From Streptomyces aurantiacus (GTDB lineage Bacteria > Actinomycetota > Actinomycetes > Streptomycetales > Streptomycetaceae): a DNA stretch of 64,000 nucleotides. Positions 25,679-34,827 of this stretch are shown in pieces (position 1 is the first letter of the stretch; every line of letters starts with the position of its first letter). The position numbers and the translations under genes are program-made. The stretch is taken from the NCBI RefSeq assembly GCF_001418335.1, contig NZ_LIPP01000059.1:1-64000 (forward strand). Direction: 5' to 3'. Below the pieces are notes generated by a model, which saw only the letters and a list, made by a program, of their open reading frames with translations, was not told the origin of the DNA and did not search any database.

Positions 25679-26455
25679 ATGACCCTGCATCCCGATGACC
25701 TGGCCGCGCACTATGAGCGCCTCGCCGACGACTTCGAAGAGAGCTGGGCCCACAGCCCAGCGTTTGTCACATGGATGAACCGGTGCATTGGTACCAGGCT
25801 CGCTCTTCGACCCGGCGACCGTGCTGCGGACATCGGGTGTGGCAGTGGCTTGTACGCACGGTCCATGGCTGAGTATGCAGTCACTGTCGTATGCGTCGAC
25901 CCTTCGACGAAGATGCTGGCGAAGCTGCCGACGAGGCCTTCCCTCGTACCGGTGCGGGCGTCCATCGAGGATCTCGCCGAAGGAGCCGTTCAGCTCCCTC
26001 ACGCGGGGAGGCTCGACGCGGTGCTGGCCAAGGACGTCATCCATCACGCTCGCGATGTGCCGATGGCGCTGCGCACGCTGGCCGCCTTGCTCGCTCCGGG
26101 AGGCAGGCTGGTCATTGTGACCTGGCCGTTGCGCATCGACTATCCGCTGTTCGGCAAGGCGGTGGAGCAGCATGAGCGGGCCTATATCGATCCTGATGAC
26201 ATGGCGAGGGTGCTTACCGACTGCGGTCTGAGAGTCGAGGTGACGTGCGAGAGATATCACCTGTCGATCGCCAAGGAACAGTGGCTGGCTTGGGTGGCCA
26301 ACCGCTTCATGTCGCTTCTTTGCGCCTTCGACGACGATGAACTGGCAGAGGGCCTGAGCGAGATCGACGCACGCTATCCCGGCCCTGTGATCGGATTCGA
26401 GGGCAGATTCGTCTTCACCTGTGCAAGCGGCCAAGAGGATGTCTCACGTGGCTGA
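25679..26455 (+). CDS. Class I SAM-dependent methyltransferase
   Basis: Rossmann-like methyltransferase, 258 residues. Motif I is DRAADIGCGSGLYARSM, the acidic residue ending strand 2 is in VVCVDPS, and post-motif loops include AKDVIHHARDVP and LLAPGGRLVIVTWP. Substrate unknown. The ATG at 25679 (MTLHPDDLAAHYERLA) starts the usual capping helix; an upstream ATG at 25661 is also in frame. The 3' end overlaps the convergent hypothetical gene by 12 bp. Confidence 0.8.
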   Translation: MTLHPDDLAAHYERLADDFEESWAHSPAFVTWMNRCIGTRLALRPGDRAADIGCGSGLYARSMAEYAVTVVCVDPSTKMLAKLPTRPSLVPVRASIEDLAEGAVQLPHAGRLDAVLAKDVIHHARDVPMALRTLAALLAPGGRLVIVTWPLRIDYPLFGKAVEQHERAYIDPDDMARVLTDCGLRVEVTCERYHLSIAKEQWLAWVANRFMSLLCAFDDDELAEGLSEIDARYPGPVIGFEGRFVFTCASGQEDVSRG

Positions 26456-26815
26456 GCCGTGAGCTGCAGCATCATTGTTCTTCGTGGGGACCGGCCCTTC
26501 ATCATCCAACAGCCGGAAGCCCTCAAGGCGGTGGTTCTCGCACTCGGACGCCGACTGGCTGAACGCTCCGCCCAGTAACGCGAAGTCACCGACGACGAGG
26601 AACGATTCGATGCCGCCCGCGGCCAGGACGACCTGATCGCGGGCGGCCTGCCCCAGACGCCGCCAGTGGTCGACGCCCAACGGCTCCAGGCGGTCGGTGG
26701 CCTCGGGCGCCTTGAGGGCATGCGCCCGCCAACCGGCGTCACCGGCCAGCCACGACGGCACCTCCAACCCGCTGCGACCGGACCCGTGTTCGCCTGCCGA
26801 GCCGTGATTCGTCAT
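26444..26815 (-). CDS. Hypothetical protein with TTA codon
   Basis: A 123-residue protein of no recognised family, with an ordered middle (DHWRRLGQAARDQVVLAAGGI, broken here only for description, then FLVVGDFALL) and a polar tail. Codon 80 (26576-26578) is TTA, implying bldA dependence if expressed. The ATG overlaps the stop of the upstream frameshifted gene by 4 bases (ATGA), so the two once formed a coupled pair. Confidence 0.5.
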   Translation of the reverse strand: MTNHGSAGEHGSGRSGLEVPSWLAGDAGWRAHALKAPEATDRLEPLGVDHWRRLGQAARDQVVLAAGGIESFLVVGDFALLGGAFSQSASECENHRLEGFRLLDDEGPVPTKNNDAAAHGSAT

Positions 26816-27319
26816 GCGTTCTCCTTCGGCTGCTCGGTGCTCAGCGGCCGGCGGTCAACGTCAGCCAGCCGGTCGGCCCACCGGGCCTGGACCAGACGCT
26901 GCGGCGCAGCTGCCGCCGGTGCACCGGCCATGGCGCGCACGGTGGCCAGGCGGGTCTGGAGCAGGTGGTGGGCCGTACGCCAACGGGCTTGTTCTGCGGC
27001 ATCGGCGGCAGCCTGATAGGTGTCGCAGTGCAAGTGCCGGGTGCGCATCTTCACCGCGCGGGCGAGTTGCGCCTCGGTGTCGGCCTGCGGGCTGAGCGCG
27101 AAGTACGCCAGAGCGTCGGCACGGAACCGGTCACGGACCTGCTCGGCCTGCATGCAGCGCGAGGGTGGCGTCGACCGCGCCCTGCTCACCCAGCTGCGCC
27201 ACCGCGGCCGCGGCCTCGGCGCGGCCGACGCTTTCGGCCCACCCCATGACGGCGGCGACGTCCTGGCGGTCGTCGACGGCGATGCGGTGCGCGGCCGACA
27301 GCAGCGCTCCCTCGCGCAC
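26812..27319 (-). pseudogene. Frameshifted hypothetical gene
   Basis: Two overlapping frames form one helical protein of about 165 residues. The first (from GTG 27319) reads AAHRIAVDDRQDVAAVMGWA to DATLALHA. The second resumes with AEQVRDRFRADALAYFALSP and continues to the stop at 26812. The break coincides with TGCATGCA at 27149-27156, which looks like a 4-bp TGCA duplication; removing one copy restores one frame. No family recognised. It overlaps the following gene by ATGA. Confidence 0.55.
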
Positions 27320-27530
27320 CAGGCAGATTCATCGCCCCAGCCCTGCCGTTCAAATCCTGAGCTGGGCAAATGCCGACCACAGTGTCATGCCCAGCTCACA
27401 AACAGGCACCAAGCAGAAGGCCTTGGTGTCGCGTGGTCGTGGTCTGGTCACCGAATCCAGCTCGTCCACTTCTGGGTGTGACTGTCTCGCCCATCGGTTC
27501 GGGAATGCGGCCGACCGGCCGGAGCGCCGG

Positions 27531-27608
27531 CCCCGGTACGCCTCGGACATGAGCGATGCGGAGTGGGCCCTCATGGCGCGTTACTGGATTCGTGATCTCC
27601 TCCTCTGA
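27531..27608 (+). pseudogene. IS5-family transposase N-terminal fragment
   Basis: The short frame PRYASDMSDAEWALMARYW matches the start of IS5-type transposases (YPSDxSDAEWALIEPLL) and then stops at 27608. No other part is visible in 27320-27640, which otherwise holds no gene. Confidence 0.55.
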
Positions 27609-27640
27609 TGACCCGCCAACGCGAGCTATGCTGTCTGCTG

Positions 27641-28417
27641 ATGACTGAGGTTGCGCAACGGGCAGTGTTCTGGACCGACGACTCGCCGGTCTGCGAGCCC
27701 ATGGCGCACGGTGAGGACATCGCCGCGCACTTCCATGACTACGGCCAGCTGAGGTACGCCGCCTCCGGGGCGCTCGTCACGACGACCAAGGTCGGCACCT
27801 GGGTGGCGCCGGCGAACCGCATCACGTGGGTGCCGCCCTTCTATGTCCACAGCAGTCGCTCCTACGGCGAGACCGATGTCCGCGTGTTCCCGGTTCCGGC
27901 AGCGCTGTCCGAGGAACTGCCGCCCGAGCCGTCGGTCTTCGTGGCCAGTGCGCTGCTGCGCGAGGCATACCTGGCGATGAGCGGCGAGCACGAGCCTGCC
28001 GCCAGTGAGCGGAGCCGTCTGCTGCTCGCAGTGATCGGCGCGGAGCTGATCCGCGCCCCGCAGGAGCCACTGCGGCTGCCGGAGCCGAGCGATCCTCGCC
28101 TCAAGGCCGTCACCGACCTGCTGCACGCCGACCCGGCCATGTCGGCGACGCTGGCGGAGCTGGGGCACCGAACCGGTTCGAGCGAACGGACTCTCAGTCG
28201 GCTGTTCGGCAGCGACCTGTCGATGAGCTTCCATCAGTGGCGCACGCTGCTGCGGATCCAGCGAGCGCTGCTCGAACTCTGTGCAGGTACCTCGGTCACC
28301 GAGACGGCGATGCGACTCGGCTGGGCGAACCCCGGCAGTTTCATCAACGCCTTCACCGATCTCGTCGGCCAGACACCCGGTCGTTACCGCTCCACTGCGG
28401 GTGCGGCTCACAGCTGA
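27641..28417 (+). CDS. AraC-family transcriptional regulator (cupin sensor)
   Basis: Regulator of 258 residues. An N-terminal cupin-like domain (HFHDYGQLRYAASGALVTTT, WVAPANRITWVPP) is followed by a C-terminal double helix-turn-helix: TLAELGHRTGSSERTLSRLF and then TSVTETAMRLGWANPGSFI ending in GRYRS. The ATG at 27641 is preferred; one at 27608 would overlap the IS5 relic. It stands at the head of the acyl-CoA ligase cluster in the same direction, 93 bp upstream, and likely controls it. Confidence 0.85.
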   Translation: MTEVAQRAVFWTDDSPVCEPMAHGEDIAAHFHDYGQLRYAASGALVTTTKVGTWVAPANRITWVPPFYVHSSRSYGETDVRVFPVPAALSEELPPEPSVFVASALLREAYLAMSGEHEPAASERSRLLLAVIGAELIRAPQEPLRLPEPSDPRLKAVTDLLHADPAMSATLAELGHRTGSSERTLSRLFGSDLSMSFHQWRTLLRIQRALLELCAGTSVTETAMRLGWANPGSFINAFTDLVGQTPGRYRSTAGAAHS

Positions 28418-28510
28418 GCACCGTCTCCGTCGGCCGCCTGGCGGGTTATCGGAGATTCGGGGCGGAACATCGGTTGCACGCCCACCCGCGCGGCGGACAC
28501 GCTTTGCGGC

Positions 28511-30106
28511 ATGTCTCACCACCTTCCCGGTCATGGCGCCGCGGCTTCGGCAGCCGCCACGACGGCATCTTCCGGAGTCACGCTGGGTGACCTGATCACG
28601 CAGGCACTCAGCCGGCACAGCTCGTCCGAGGCCTTCGTGGCCGGTGATCGGCGACTGACCTATGCGCACGTCAGGGACCTTCTCTCGCAGTACGTGGCCG
28701 CGCTGGCCCGTCGGGGAGTGGGGCTCGGCGTGGGAGTCACGATGCTCAGTCCGAACCTGCCTGAATCGTGGATCGTCCAGGCCGCGACGTATCTCTTGGG
28801 CGGCCGCTTCACCGGGCTGCAGACCCTGGCCTCGGTCACGGACCACATCACCGTCTGCGCGGACGCGGAGGCCACGGTGCTGGTGGTGACCGCGCCCCTG
28901 GAGGAGCATGGACGCCAGGTCCTCGCCGAGGTCGACTCCCTGCGACACCTGATGGTGATCCCCGCCGCCGGTGGTGCGCCCGAGGGCGAGCCCTCGGCGG
29001 TTCGATCGCTCGACCGTGGTCCGGCGACGGAGACGGATGTCGCCTGGCTGCAGTACACCGGGGGGACGACCGGCAGACCCAAGGGCGTGCTGCAGCCTCA
29101 TCGGTCGATGGTGCAGATGGTCTATGCGCACATGGCCGACTTCGAGCAGCCACACCTCCCGCGGTACCTGGCGGCGGCTCCGCTCACGCACGCGGCCGGG
29201 CTGGCCGTCATCCCGGCACTGCTGCGTGGCGGCACGGTCGTGATCGAGCAGGGCTTCGAACCCGGCCGGTTCCTCGACGTCATCGAGGCCGAGCACATCA
29301 ACTGTGTGAGCGGCCTTCCGACGATGATCTACACCTTGTTGGACCAGGAGCGTCCGGAGACCAGAGACCTCTCCAGCCTTGAGGTCATCTGGTACGCCAC
29401 CGGACCGATGTCGCCGGTGCGCCTGGCGGAGGCTCGCGAGCGGATCGGTCCGGTCTTCTCCCAGGTCTACGGGCAGACGGAGTCGGCCGGCATCGGGACG
29501 GTCCTGACCAAGGCCGCACACGACACCGCGAGCCTTGAGCAACTCGCCTCCTGTGGCCGTCCCGTGGTCGGCAACCGCATCAGGCTCATCGACGACGACG
29601 GCCACGACGTCCGTCTGGGCGAGATGGGCGAGATCGCCATGCAGGGCCGCGGGGTGATGCAGGGCTACAAGGACCTCCCCGACGAGACAGAAGCAGCACT
29701 CAAGGGGGGATGGCTCCACACCGGAGACCTTGCCCGCCAGGACGCCGAGGGCCTGCTCTACATCGTGGACCGCAAGAAGGACATGATCATCTCGGGTGGT
29801 TTCAACATCTACGCCAGCGAAGTCGAGGCCGCTCTGACAGCGCACCCTTCGGTGGGCGCAGCCGCCGTCATCGGCGTCCCGGACAGCCGCTGGGGCGAGA
29901 TCGTCACCGCGTTCGTGGTCCCGCGACCGGGGCGACAGATCGACATTCCCGCGCTCCAGTCCTACGTGAAGCAGGTCAAGGGCTCGATGTACGCGCCCAA
30001 GAAGGTCGTGGTCGTGGACTCACTCCCCGCCACGCCGGTGGGAAAGGTCGACAAGAAGCGCCTGCGCGCGCCGTTCTGGACCGACTCGCACCGCGATGTC
30101 CACTGA
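28511..30106 (+). CDS. Acyl/aryl-CoA ligase (AMP-forming)
   Basis: ANL-superfamily adenylate-forming enzyme, 531 residues, activating a carboxylic acid as the AMP ester and then the CoA thioester. The P-loop YTGGTTGRPKG lies near 184-194, with YGQTES, GWLHTGDLA and a hinge (IVDRKKDMIISGGFNIY). The C-terminal catalytic Lys is in ATPVGKVDKKRLR. The first 25 residues are low complexity. It leads a four-gene plus-strand operon, likely for catabolism of an aromatic or terpenoid-type acid. Chain specificity cannot be read. Confidence 0.9.
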   Translation: MSHHLPGHGAAASAAATTASSGVTLGDLITQALSRHSSSEAFVAGDRRLTYAHVRDLLSQYVAALARRGVGLGVGVTMLSPNLPESWIVQAATYLLGGRFTGLQTLASVTDHITVCADAEATVLVVTAPLEEHGRQVLAEVDSLRHLMVIPAAGGAPEGEPSAVRSLDRGPATETDVAWLQYTGGTTGRPKGVLQPHRSMVQMVYAHMADFEQPHLPRYLAAAPLTHAAGLAVIPALLRGGTVVIEQGFEPGRFLDVIEAEHINCVSGLPTMIYTLLDQERPETRDLSSLEVIWYATGPMSPVRLAEARERIGPVFSQVYGQTESAGIGTVLTKAAHDTASLEQLASCGRPVVGNRIRLIDDDGHDVRLGEMGEIAMQGRGVMQGYKDLPDETEAALKGGWLHTGDLARQDAEGLLYIVDRKKDMIISGGFNIYASEVEAALTAHPSVGAAAVIGVPDSRWGEIVTAFVVPRPGRQIDIPALQSYVKQVKGSMYAPKKVVVVDSLPATPVGKVDKKRLRAPFWTDSHRDVH

Positions 30107-30151
30107 CCATCCCGATGTCCTTCCCACAGCCATGCACGAAAGGCACTCAGC

Positions 30152-31036
30152 GTGAACGTACCGCCGGCCCGGTTGATCGACTTCCACTCCCACTGGGGCA
30201 CAGAGCGAGGATGGAAGGGAAGCCCGTACGAGACCGCCGAGGACCGCGAGGCCCTGCGGGACTACTTCAAGTGGGACATGAGCTTCGTCAGCGACGAGGA
30301 GCAGGCCGTCCGGTTCCGCCGCGCCAACGTCAAGGCGATGCTCGACTTCGCGTTCACCCACACCATGGACGCCGGCGCACTGCGCGACCAGCACGACTAC
30401 GCCTTCGACCATGCGCGCAAGCACCCCGACGTCGTACTGGGCAACTGGATCGGCATCGATCCCACACAACCAGCCCATGTCAGGGAATTCGAGCGTTGCC
30501 TTGGCGAGGGGACGGGACTCGTCGGACTGACGGTCCACTCGTTCACACCGGCCGGGACACCCGACCAGCCGGAGTGGGAGACCTGTCTGAACATGTGCAT
30601 CGAGGCCAACCGTCCCGTCCTAATCCATGTCGGCATGTCGGCCACCGGGGCCGGCACCCGCGGAGGCATGGGCATGACCCTGGAGGGCTGCCACCCCCGT
30701 TACGTCGACCGCGTCGCGGCCAAGTATCCCGATCTGAACGTGATCGCGGCTCGGGTGGCGTGGCCCTGGCAGTCGGAGATGATCGCAATCGCACTGCACA
30801 AGGCGAACGTGTGGATGGAGCTCCACGGTTGGTCACCGCGCTACTTCCCCGACGAGCTCAAGCGCGAGATCGGTAAGCGGCTGCGCAAGAAGGTCTTTTT
30901 CGGAGCCGACTACCCGATGCTCACCCACGAGAGGCTGGTCGAGGAGTGGCGCGAGGAAGGCTTCTCTTCCGACGTCCTTGACGACGTGTTCTCCGGCAAC
31001 GCCGAGACCTTCCTCACCTCGATCGGAGTTCAGTGA
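30152..31036 (+). CDS. Amidohydrolase-family metal-dependent hydrolase/decarboxylase
   Basis: TIM-barrel metallohydrolase of the amidohydrolase-2 group (relatives include resorcylate and ACMSD-type decarboxylases), 294 residues. The HxH metal motif is IDFHSHWG with His12 and His14; a later HVGMS and the terminal FFGADYPM with the metal Asp follow. The GTG has GAAAGG upstream. It is one base overlapped with the following SDR (TGATG). In a CoA-ligase cluster it could hydrolyse a ring-opened CoA intermediate; this is inference. Confidence 0.85.
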   Translation: MNVPPARLIDFHSHWGTERGWKGSPYETAEDREALRDYFKWDMSFVSDEEQAVRFRRANVKAMLDFAFTHTMDAGALRDQHDYAFDHARKHPDVVLGNWIGIDPTQPAHVREFERCLGEGTGLVGLTVHSFTPAGTPDQPEWETCLNMCIEANRPVLIHVGMSATGAGTRGGMGMTLEGCHPRYVDRVAAKYPDLNVIAARVAWPWQSEMIAIALHKANVWMELHGWSPRYFPDELKREIGKRLRKKVFFGADYPMLTHERLVEEWREEGFSSDVLDDVFSGNAETFLTSIGVQ

Positions 31037-31842
31037 TGGACCTCGGACTGACCGGCAAGGTCGCCATCGTCGGCGGCGGCAGCGACGGCCTCGGATACGC
31101 CATCGCCGATCGTCTTCTGCAGGAAGGCGCCAATGTCACGATCTTCGCGCGACGCGCGGAGAAGGTCACAGCCGCCGCGCAACGGCTTGCCACGGCATAC
31201 GGCGAGGAGAAGGTCCTCGGGCTGGCCGCCGACTGCTCGGCCGACACCGACATCGAGCGCGTCACCGCCTCGACCCTCGAACGGTTCGGTCCAGCCGTTC
31301 ACGTCCTGGTCACCAACGACGGTGGACCGCCGATCCGGCGCATCTCCGAACTCACCGACGAGGTGTGGCTGAAGGCCTTCGAGCGCCACTTCTTCTACGT
31401 CGTCAGATCCGTGCGGGCCACCTTGCCGTACATGACCGCCGAAGGCGGCAGCATCCTCAACGTGGTTTCCGGCGTCGTCGAGCGCCCGGCCGTCGGCATG
31501 GCGGCGTCCGTGGGCGTGTGGTCGGCGGTGATCGGCTACGCCAAAACCCTCGCCCTGGAGGTCGCCGGGCAGGACATCAACGTCAACACTCTGCTGTCCG
31601 GATTCTTCGACACCGCCCTGCTGGGCGGAATGCTGGAACGACAGCCGGAACTGTCCAAAGCCGGCCTCGGGAACGGGGTACCGATGGGACGCATCGGGGA
31701 GCCCCGTGAGTTCGCCGACCTGGTCGGTGCGCTCGTGTCACCCAACCTGCGCTTCGTCACCGGCGCGGTGATCCCGGTCGACGGTGGCGCCGGCATCGGC
31801 ATCGGGATCGGCGCGAGCTTCGCCTCACCGACGGCGAAGTGA
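31036..31842 (+). CDS. SDR-family protein lacking canonical YxxxK
   Basis: Short-chain dehydrogenase/reductase fold, 268 residues, with cofactor motif GGGSDGLG, then NDGGPP in place of NAG and the FVTGAVIPVDGG C-terminal strand. The active-site Ser is kept (NVVSGVV). Where Tyr and Lys should lie, the sequence is VGMAASVGVWSAVIGYAKTL, placing Ser at the Tyr position and Trp at the Lys position. A related SDR subgroup with NxGGPP also lacks YxxxK, as far as I recall. Catalysis may differ, or the protein may be non-reductive. GTG at 31033 is an alternative start. Confidence 0.82.
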   Translation: MDLGLTGKVAIVGGGSDGLGYAIADRLLQEGANVTIFARRAEKVTAAAQRLATAYGEEKVLGLAADCSADTDIERVTASTLERFGPAVHVLVTNDGGPPIRRISELTDEVWLKAFERHFFYVVRSVRATLPYMTAEGGSILNVVSGVVERPAVGMAASVGVWSAVIGYAKTLALEVAGQDINVNTLLSGFFDTALLGGMLERQPELSKAGLGNGVPMGRIGEPREFADLVGALVSPNLRFVTGAVIPVDGGAGIGIGIGASFASPTAK

Positions 31843-31874
31843 GGCACTGCTCATGAAGGGCCACGAAGGGAACC

Positions 31875-32906
31875 ATGAAGATCTCCACGATGCTCACCTA
31901 CGGCACCGACCCACGCGAGGCCGCTGACCACATCACTCGACTTGAGGCCGCCGGGCTCGACACGGTCTGGGTCGCCGAGGGGTACGGCTACGACTCGCCG
32001 ACCCTGATGGGCTACCTGGCGGCCCGCACCTCAAGTGTGGAGATCGGCGCAGCCATCCTCAACGTCTACTCCCGCACCCCGACCATGCTCGCATCGACCG
32101 CGGCCGGCCTCGACAGCGTGTCCGGCGGTCGCGCCATCATCGGCCTCGGCGCCTCCAACCCGAAGATCGTCGAGGGGTGGCACGGCATGCCCTTCGTACA
32201 GTCGACCGGCCGTACCAAGGAAACCGTCGACATCATCCGCGCGGCCCTGCGGCACGAGGCGGTCGACCACAGCGGCCGCTCCTTCGAGATCCCGCTCCCA
32301 GCCGGTCAGGGCACCGGTCTCGGCGAGCCGCTGAAAATCATGACCAAGCCGCTACGCCCCTCGGTTCCGCTCTACCTCGCCGCGCTGGGACCGAAATCGG
32401 TCGAAGGCGCGGCGGAGTACGCCGACGGCTGGCTGCCTTTCCTGTACTCCCCCGAAGGCGCCGCCGGGGTATGGGGCGACGCGCTTGCCGCGGGAACCGC
32501 GAAGCGCTCCGAGCACCTCGCGCCCCTGGAGGTCGTCGCCGGTGGCATCGTCGCTGTCGGCGAGGACGTGAAGGAGATACTCGACCTCGCGCGGCCGGTG
32601 CTCGCGCTCTACATCGGAGGCATGGGCGCCCGCGGCAAGAACTTCTTCAACGACCTCGTCCGACGCTACGGCTACGAAGCCGAGGCCAAGGAGATCCAGG
32701 ACCTCTATCTCGACGGCAAGAAGAAGGAAGCCGAAGCCAAGGTCCCATTCGAACTCCTCGAACAGATCAACCTCGTCGGCCCGGCCTCCTACGTCCGGGA
32801 ACGGATCGAAGCCTTCCGCGAGTCCGGCGTCACCAATCTCCAGGTGACCCCGACCGGCGACGACCCCGCCGGACTCGTGCGCCGACTCAAAGAGTGGGTG
32901 GCCTGA
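31875..32906 (+). CDS. LLM-class flavin/F420-dependent oxidoreductase
   Basis: Luciferase-like TIM barrel, 343 residues, of the F420-dependent methylene-tetrahydromethanopterin-reductase-like group. Family signatures are DTVWVAEGYGYDSPTLMGYL, GAAILNVYSRTPTMLA with the bulge region, and VPLYLAALGPKSV. The ATG has GAAGGGAA 5 bases upstream. It closes the operon with the ligase, hydrolase and SDR; the set suggests stepwise oxidation of a CoA-activated substrate. Confidence 0.88.
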   Translation: MKISTMLTYGTDPREAADHITRLEAAGLDTVWVAEGYGYDSPTLMGYLAARTSSVEIGAAILNVYSRTPTMLASTAAGLDSVSGGRAIIGLGASNPKIVEGWHGMPFVQSTGRTKETVDIIRAALRHEAVDHSGRSFEIPLPAGQGTGLGEPLKIMTKPLRPSVPLYLAALGPKSVEGAAEYADGWLPFLYSPEGAAGVWGDALAAGTAKRSEHLAPLEVVAGGIVAVGEDVKEILDLARPVLALYIGGMGARGKNFFNDLVRRYGYEAEAKEIQDLYLDGKKKEAEAKVPFELLEQINLVGPASYVRERIEAFRESGVTNLQVTPTGDDPAGLVRRLKEWVA

Positions 32907-33184
32907 CTTCCGCTTCTGCCCGGGCAACACCCCTTGCAGCGCTCGACGGTCAATGGCCCCGAGGTGGTGGACTCCCGGCCTCGGGATCGCTGAAGCGACT
33001 CCGCTGCCACCTGGACGTGCGTCAGCACCTCGCCTCGTGGCGTCGTACCAGTGAACGGCCGGCAGAGTTCGACGGTGCACCGACCTGCCGTGTTCGGGGC
33101 TGCGGCCCGTCGTCGACGGGGTCGCCCCCGTTGCCGGCCCTGATCCACCACCGAGGTGAGGGGAGAATCTCGGTCCACGCCGCG

Positions 33185-33925
33185 TCAGAGGCTCTGGCCG
33201 CCGGACACGTCGATGATCGATCCGGTCGCCCACTGGAAGGCGTCGGAGAGGACGGCCGGGACCACCGCGGTGATGTCGTCGGTCGTGGCGATCCGGCCCT
33301 GGGCAATCGTGTCGGCGGCGAGCTTCTGCACGTCCGGCGAGCGCATGATGCCTCCGCCGAAGTCGGTCACGACCGCGCCGCCCATGAGGGTGTTGACCCG
33401 GATGGACCGTTCGGCGAGTTCGACGGCCTGGTAGCGGGTCAGGACCTCGATCGCGCCCTTGGTGGCGGCATAGGCGGACATCCCGGGTACGACACCCCGG
33501 GTGAGAGCGGTCGACACATTGAGCACGCGGCCGCCCTCGTTGATCAGGGGCAGCAGCGCCTGAGTGAGGAAGAACGGTGCCTTGAGATTGATCCGGACCA
33601 GCTCGTCGAACTGGTCGGGCGTGGTCACCGCGTACGGCGCGTAGGTGCCGATGCCGGCGTTGTTGACCAGGTAGTCGAAGGTCTCCACGCCGAACCGTTC
33701 CCGCAGCGTGCTCCGCACGACGGTGACGAACTCCGGGAACGTGTCGGTCCGGGTGACGTCGAGCCGACAGAAGGCGAGGTCCGGCCCGGTCGCCTCGGTG
33801 GCTGCGCGCTCACTGGTGAGATAGGTGCCGAGCACCGCGACCCCCGAGCGCGTCAGGTGTTGCGCCATGCCCAGGCCCAGCCCGCGCCCGGCCCCGGTGA
33901 CCAGGGCGATTTTCCGGTCCGTCAT
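33185..33925 (-). CDS. SDR-family oxidoreductase
   Basis: Classical short-chain dehydrogenase/reductase, 246 residues, with TGAGRGLG, NNAGIG, catalytic Ser in VSTALTRG and YxxxK as SAYAATKGAIEVL, ending in ATGSIIDVSGGQSL. The ATG at 33925 with GGAAGGA upstream is chosen over an open N-terminal extension. It is preceded by an IclR regulator gene in the same orientation (95 bp gap), and may be controlled by it. Confidence 0.9.
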   Translation of the reverse strand: MTDRKIALVTGAGRGLGLGMAQHLTRSGVAVLGTYLTSERAATEATGPDLAFCRLDVTRTDTFPEFVTVVRSTLRERFGVETFDYLVNNAGIGTYAPYAVTTPDQFDELVRINLKAPFFLTQALLPLINEGGRVLNVSTALTRGVVPGMSAYAATKGAIEVLTRYQAVELAERSIRVNTLMGGAVVTDFGGGIMRSPDVQKLAADTIAQGRIATTDDITAVVPAVLSDAFQWATGSIIDVSGGQSL

Positions 33926-34020
33926 GAGTGTCCTTCCATCGGTGGGATCGATCCCCGCCACGATGGAGGAAGCGCCCCGCCCGGGGCGAGGCGTTGTCCG
34001 CTGAACGGACAACCACCGGA

Positions 34021-34674
34021 TCACAGCCCGGAGAGCCTGCGTTCCAGTGCGGCGGCGGCCCGGTGGACGGACGCCGCGAGTCTGTCCGCGGGCCGCTGCG
34101 CCGCGGTCGCGATCTGCAACGACGCCCGGCGCCCACCGGGCAGGCCGACCGGCACGGCGTAGCAGGTCAGCCCCACGAACACGTCCTGGTCGTCGACCGC
34201 GGCTCCGAACGGCCGCCGCCGCGCCGCCGGCATCGCACTGGGGGTCAGAACCATCGCGGCGGCCGTCGACGCGGGCATCCGCGCGCCGCTACGTGCGTCG
34301 ATCGGCAGCGTGTCCCGGCCCGGGACCATCTCCAGCGCGACGAACGAGCCGTCCGACGGTACGACCAGGGACACCGCGGCGCCCGTCTCTTCGCGCAGAC
34401 GCTGGATGACCTTCGAGGCGGTCTCCCGCAGACCGGCCAGCGGCTCGACCTGCCGCGCGAGGCCCAGCAGCGACGCCGACAGGGCCCAATGACCGTCAGC
34501 CCACTCCACCGCGCCGGATCGGCGCAGCTGGCCCAGCAGCCGGTGCACCGTCGGACGAGGCAGCCCTGTCAACTGGGCGAGACGCGCCACCTGATGCTTC
34601 CGGCCGGCTTCGGGCAGAGCCCGCAGCACCCGGAAGGCACCGTCGACGACACCGCGCGGTTCCCGCTCGGCCAT
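34021..34674 (-). CDS. IclR-family transcriptional regulator
   Basis: Regulator of 217 residues with an N-terminal winged helix (VARLAQLTGLPRPTVHRLLG) and an effector domain (AAVSLVVPSDGSFVALE, ASTAAAMVLTPSA). It is about 35 residues shorter than typical IclR proteins, mainly in the middle of the effector domain. The ATG at 34674 (MAEREPRG) is preferred to one 7 codons upstream. It may regulate the SDR downstream and the divergent-facing ligase operon. Confidence 0.85.
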   Translation of the reverse strand: MAEREPRGVVDGAFRVLRALPEAGRKHQVARLAQLTGLPRPTVHRLLGQLRRSGAVEWADGHWALSASLLGLARQVEPLAGLRETASKVIQRLREETGAAVSLVVPSDGSFVALEMVPGRDTLPIDARSGARMPASTAAAMVLTPSAMPAARRRPFGAAVDDQDVFVGLTCYAVPVGLPGGRRASLQIATAAQRPADRLAASVHRAAAALERRLSGL

Positions 34675-34827
34675 CACACCCCGCTTCCACCACAACCACG
34701 GACCGGGACAAGGGTATGCGTCGTGACCCGGCCCGCCTGCTCATGGAACAGACGTGGGAACTCCCATGGACGGCTGACTGATCGTGTGGGAAGCGGGTCG
34801 GCTCGCCCCCGAGCGCGTGCCCTACGG

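Noticed and set aside
27626..29845. 739-codon frame opposite the AraC and ligase genes
   Set aside because: Spans two real genes and the gap between them; composition is Arg/His/Gly-rich antisense.
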